From assembly GCA_905198155.1 (NCBI GenBank), contig CAJKBQ010000007.1:32335-96334 (forward strand): a stretch of 64,000 nucleotides of DNA, in the 5' to 3' direction. This DNA comes from an uncultured Eubacteriales bacterium. Its GTDB lineage: Bacteria; Bacillota; Clostridia; Oscillospirales; Acutalibacteraceae. This document shows positions 61,804 through 64,000 of this stretch, piece by piece; the first letter of the stretch is position 1; every line of letters starts with the position of its first letter. The notes beneath the pieces are model-generated. The model was not told the origin of the DNA. It ran no database searches and saw only the letters and a program-made list of their open reading frames with translations. Position numbers and translations under genes: made by a program.

Positions 61804-61854
61804 CGCTTTGCGGCCTTGACAAAAATGTGCGGGAAAAGGAGTATTTACACGAAA

Positions 61855-62148
61855 ATGATGGAAAGAAAAGAACCGGCGGGCGCAGAACTGCTGTATGAGG
61901 CGGTGCTGCAACTCCGAACTAAAGAAGAATGCGCGGCATTTTTTGCAGACTTGTGTACCGTTACGGAACTGAAATCGATGGCGCAGCGGCTGGTGGTGGC
62001 CAAAATGCTGTGCGACAGAAAAGTGTACAGTGAAATCGTGAATGCGACAGGTGCCAGCACGGCGACGATCAGCCGCGTGAATCGTTCGCTGATTTACGGC
62101 AGCGACGGGTATTCCGGCGTATTTGCGCGCATGAATGCGGAAAAATGA
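61855..62148 (+). CDS. YerC/YecD family TrpR-like regulator
   Basis: 97 residues. A TrpR-type helix-turn-helix protein: LRTKEECAAFFADLCTVTELKSMAQR followed by the recognition helix ATGASTATISRVNRSL. Regulon unknown. AAAAGGAG is about 14 bases before the start. Its stop overlaps the next gene by four bases. Confidence 0.88.
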   Translation: MMERKEPAGAELLYEAVLQLRTKEECAAFFADLCTVTELKSMAQRLVVAKMLCDRKVYSEIVNATGASTATISRVNRSLIYGSDGYSGVFARMNAEK

Positions 62149-62903
62149 GCGGATATTCGGTTTTTTCGCGCTATTATGATGCGTTGACGCGCAATGTCGC
62201 CTACGACGACCGATGCGGTCAGTATTGCACGCTGCTGGCGCGCCACGGCGCGCAGCCGCATTTGGTGCTGGATTTGGCGTGCGGAACCGGCAGTTTTACG
62301 CTGGAACTGGCGCGGCGCGGGATGGAGCCGATTGGCGTCGATGCGTCGCCGACGATGCTGGCCGAAGCGCAGCAGAAGGCGGCGCAGGCCGGGCAGAATA
62401 TTTTGTTTCTGTGCCAGCCGATGCAGCGGCTGGACCTGTACGGGACGGTGGAGGCGGCGTTCTGCACGCTGGACAGCATCAACCATTTGACGCGGCCTGC
62501 GTGGGTGCAGGAGACGTTCCGGCGGGTGGCGCTGTTTTTGGAGCCGGGCGGGCTGTTTCTGTTCGACGTCAACACGCCGTACAAGCACCAGGCGGTGCTG
62601 GGGAATCAGACGTATGTGATGGAAACGGACGCGGTTTACTGCGTGTGGCAGAACGAATTGCAGCCGGATCGGATGACGGTGCAGTTTCAATTGGATTTTT
62701 TTGAGAAGCAGGGCGGGCTGTATGCGCGGCGAACGGAGCGATTCCGGGAGCGGGCGTATACGGACGAAGAAGTGCGCGCGTGGCTGGAAGCGGCCGGATT
62801 GGCGTGCATCGACTGCGTGGCGGAGCGCACGCTGGCTGCGCCGGATGAACATACCGAACGCGTGATTTACGTCGCGCGGTCGATGAAAGAGAAAAAGGAG
62901 TAA
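62145..62903 (+). CDS. Class I SAM-dependent methyltransferase
   Basis: 252 residues. SAM-binding motif I VLDLACGTGSFTLELA (about 42-57), motif II GVDASPTML, then AFCTLDSINHL. Family start YSVFSRYYDALT is of the clostridial methyltransferase type next to hslO. Substrate unknown. ATGA overlap with the yerC-like gene; hslO starts six bases after its stop. Confidence 0.87.
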   Translation: MSGYSVFSRYYDALTRNVAYDDRCGQYCTLLARHGAQPHLVLDLACGTGSFTLELARRGMEPIGVDASPTMLAEAQQKAAQAGQNILFLCQPMQRLDLYGTVEAAFCTLDSINHLTRPAWVQETFRRVALFLEPGGLFLFDVNTPYKHQAVLGNQTYVMETDAVYCVWQNELQPDRMTVQFQLDFFEKQGGLYARRTERFRERAYTDEEVRAWLEAAGLACIDCVAERTLAAPDEHTERVIYVARSMKEKKE

Positions 62904-62909
62904 TTTGAA

Positions 62910-63812
62910 ATGGCTCGAACCGATCATTTGGTGCGCTGTATCACGGCGGACGGCTGCATTACGGCGATGGCCGTGGATTCGACCGAGACGGTGCAGACGG
63001 CGCAGGCGCTGCACCATGCGTCTGCGGTGGCATCTGCGGCGCTGGGACGGTTGATGACGGGTGCGCTGCTGATGGGCGGCGCGATCAAAACCGACCGGGC
63101 GACGGTCACGCTGCGCGTCAATGGCGGCGGACCGCTGGGTTCCCTCATTGCGTCGGCCGACAACAGCGGCCATGTGCGCGGATATGCGCAGCACCCGGAC
63201 GTGGTGCTGCCGCTGAACGACCGGGGCAAGCTGGACGTCGGCGGCGCGGTGGGGTGCGACGGCGTGCTGAACGTGGTGTGCGATTCGGGTGCGGGGGAAC
63301 CGTATGTGGGGCAGGTGCGCCTGGTGTCGGGCGAAATTGCCGAGGACGTGACGGAATACTATGCCCGCAGCGCGCAGACGCCGACGGTTTGTGCGTTGGG
63401 TGTGCTGGCGGATAAAAACGACCACGCGGTAATCCTTGCAGGCGGCCTGCTGGTGCAGTTGCTGCCTTCGGCAACCGAAGAGGCCATCGCGCATTTGGAA
63501 CGGAATTTGCCCCTGCTGGAACCGATTACGACGATGCTGGCCAAGGGGATGACTCCGGCGGACATTTGCCGCCGTGCGCTCGATGGGTTCGACGTGCGGG
63601 TGCTGGACGAATCGCCCGTGCATTACGCGTGCACGTGCAGCATGGAGAAGGTCGCGCACGCCATCGCGGGGCTGCCGTCGGCGGAGATTCTGGGCTTGCG
63701 GGACCCGAAAGGATACGCCGAAGCACGGTGCCCGTACTGCGCCCGGACGTACCGGCTGACCAACGAAGAGCTGCAAAAATTGGCCGATCAGAAAAAACAG
63801 GAAGAAAAATAA
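62910..63812 (+). CDS. hslO: Hsp33 redox-regulated chaperone
   Basis: Holdase chaperone switched on by oxidation. 300 residues. Zinc Cys motif of four: YACTCSMEKV (CxC) and RCPYCARTY (CxxC) near the C-terminus. N-terminal domain shows RCITADGCI and GALLMGGAIKT. AAAAGGAG before the ATG. Confidence 0.95.
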   Translation: MARTDHLVRCITADGCITAMAVDSTETVQTAQALHHASAVASAALGRLMTGALLMGGAIKTDRATVTLRVNGGGPLGSLIASADNSGHVRGYAQHPDVVLPLNDRGKLDVGGAVGCDGVLNVVCDSGAGEPYVGQVRLVSGEIAEDVTEYYARSAQTPTVCALGVLADKNDHAVILAGGLLVQLLPSATEEAIAHLERNLPLLEPITTMLAKGMTPADICRRALDGFDVRVLDESPVHYACTCSMEKVAHAIAGLPSAEILGLRDPKGYAEARCPYCARTYRLTNEELQKLADQKKQEEK

Positions 63813-63831
63813 AAAAACTTCAAAAAAACGC

Positions 63832-63860
63832 TTGACAAATCGATCAAGATATGATATCAT
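63832..63860 (+). promoter_or_regulatory. Promoter of the tRNA gene(s)
   Basis: TTGACA (63832-63837), 17-base spacer, TATCAT (63855-63860), about 80 bases before the tRNA. Confidence 0.85.
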
Positions 63861-63941
63861 ATAACACGTCGCCGGAACGCAAGACAAACGAAAGCGAAAC
63901 GGCGGTGCAGCAAACGGAAACGTCCGCTGCATGGTGCCTAT

Positions 63942-64000
63942 GGAGGCATAGCTCAGCTGGGAGAGCATCTGCCTTACAAGCAGAGGGTCACAGGTTCGAG
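63942..64000 (+). tRNA. tRNA-Val (anticodon UAC), 3' end cut by window
   Basis: Acceptor GGAGGCA, D-arm GCTC/GAGC, anticodon stem TCTGC/GCAGA with loop CTTACAA (anticodon TAC), variable GGGTC and the T-arm start ACAGGTTCGAG; the window ends in the T-loop. It follows a strong promoter, so it probably opens a tRNA cluster. Confidence 0.92.

Overview
The window is about 64 kb of a GC-rich, gene-dense bacterial chromosome from a low-copy Firmicutes lineage, most likely class Clostridia (an Oscillospiraceae/Ruminococcaceae-like gut anaerobe). Evidence: a PolC-type replicative polymerase, the pyrH-frr-uppS-cdsA-dxr-rseP order, PyrR- and T-box-type RNA attenuators, strong AGGAGG-like ribosome binding sites, TTGACA-17-TATAAT promoters, ThyX, RbgA, YsxC, and the tig-clpP-clpX-lon-ysxC order. 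Coding sequence is rich in G/C-ending codons, so long antisense open frames are common and are shadows. I see no phage, transposase, IS or CRISPR array.

Layout. 1-12 kb: a co-directional housekeeping run with ftsZ (cut by the window edge), pyrH, frr, uppS, cdsA, dxr, rseP, ispG and polC, linking division, UMP supply, translation recycling, undecaprenyl and CDP-diacylglycerol lipids, the MEP isoprenoid pathway and replication. 12-15 kb: a small membrane protein, yebC, then an AT-richer two-gene island of unknown function ending in a perfect palindromic terminator. 15-19.5 kb: a three-gene minus-strand operon (serine beta-lactamase-fold hydrolase, PmoA-like DUF6807 protein, TIM-barrel sugar isomerase/epimerase) divergent from its probable AraC regulator. 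20-24 kb: a PhoP/PhoR-like two-component system followed by a Na/Pi cotransporter, with a Pho-box-like repeat set between them. 24-31 kb: thyX, tmk, a DUF2156 protein, a GNAT, a DJ-1 protein, 5-formyl-THF cyclo-ligase, mltG and a U32 peptidase-family protein, nearly all overlapping or tightly packed.

31-37 kb: a uracil permease with a PyrR-type attenuator leader, divergent from pyrR itself; LysR and DUF1275 genes; and serS behind a T-box leader. 37-42.5 kb: a tandem DUF1508 protein, a PHP-type hydrolase, a DUF4080-like radical SAM enzyme, a cytidylate-kinase-like protein, a DNA glycosylase and an AraC regulator. 42.5-46 kb: a polar amino acid ABC transporter whose binding protein is circularly permuted, divergent from ybaK across an intergenic region holding a perfect ARG-box (ArgR/AhrC site) match. 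45.8-47 kb: a single-pass membrane protein with a 15-bp tandem repeat, overlapped by an SpoIVFB-like M50 protease. 47-55 kb: a TIGR03960/DUF2344 radical SAM pair, rplS, rbgA, rnhB, yraN, an M19 dipeptidase, thrC and a metallophosphoesterase. 55-64 kb: tig, clpP, clpX, lon, ysxC, a YerC-like regulator, a methyltransferase, hslO, and the start of a tRNA-Val(UAC) gene cut by the window end.

Most of the window is ordinary core genome. The points that most deserve a second look are the permuted ABC binding protein, the regulatory RNAs and operators (PyrR, T-box, Pho, ARG), the AraC-flanked hydrolase operon, the AT-rich island and the repeat-bearing protein coupled to an intramembrane protease.
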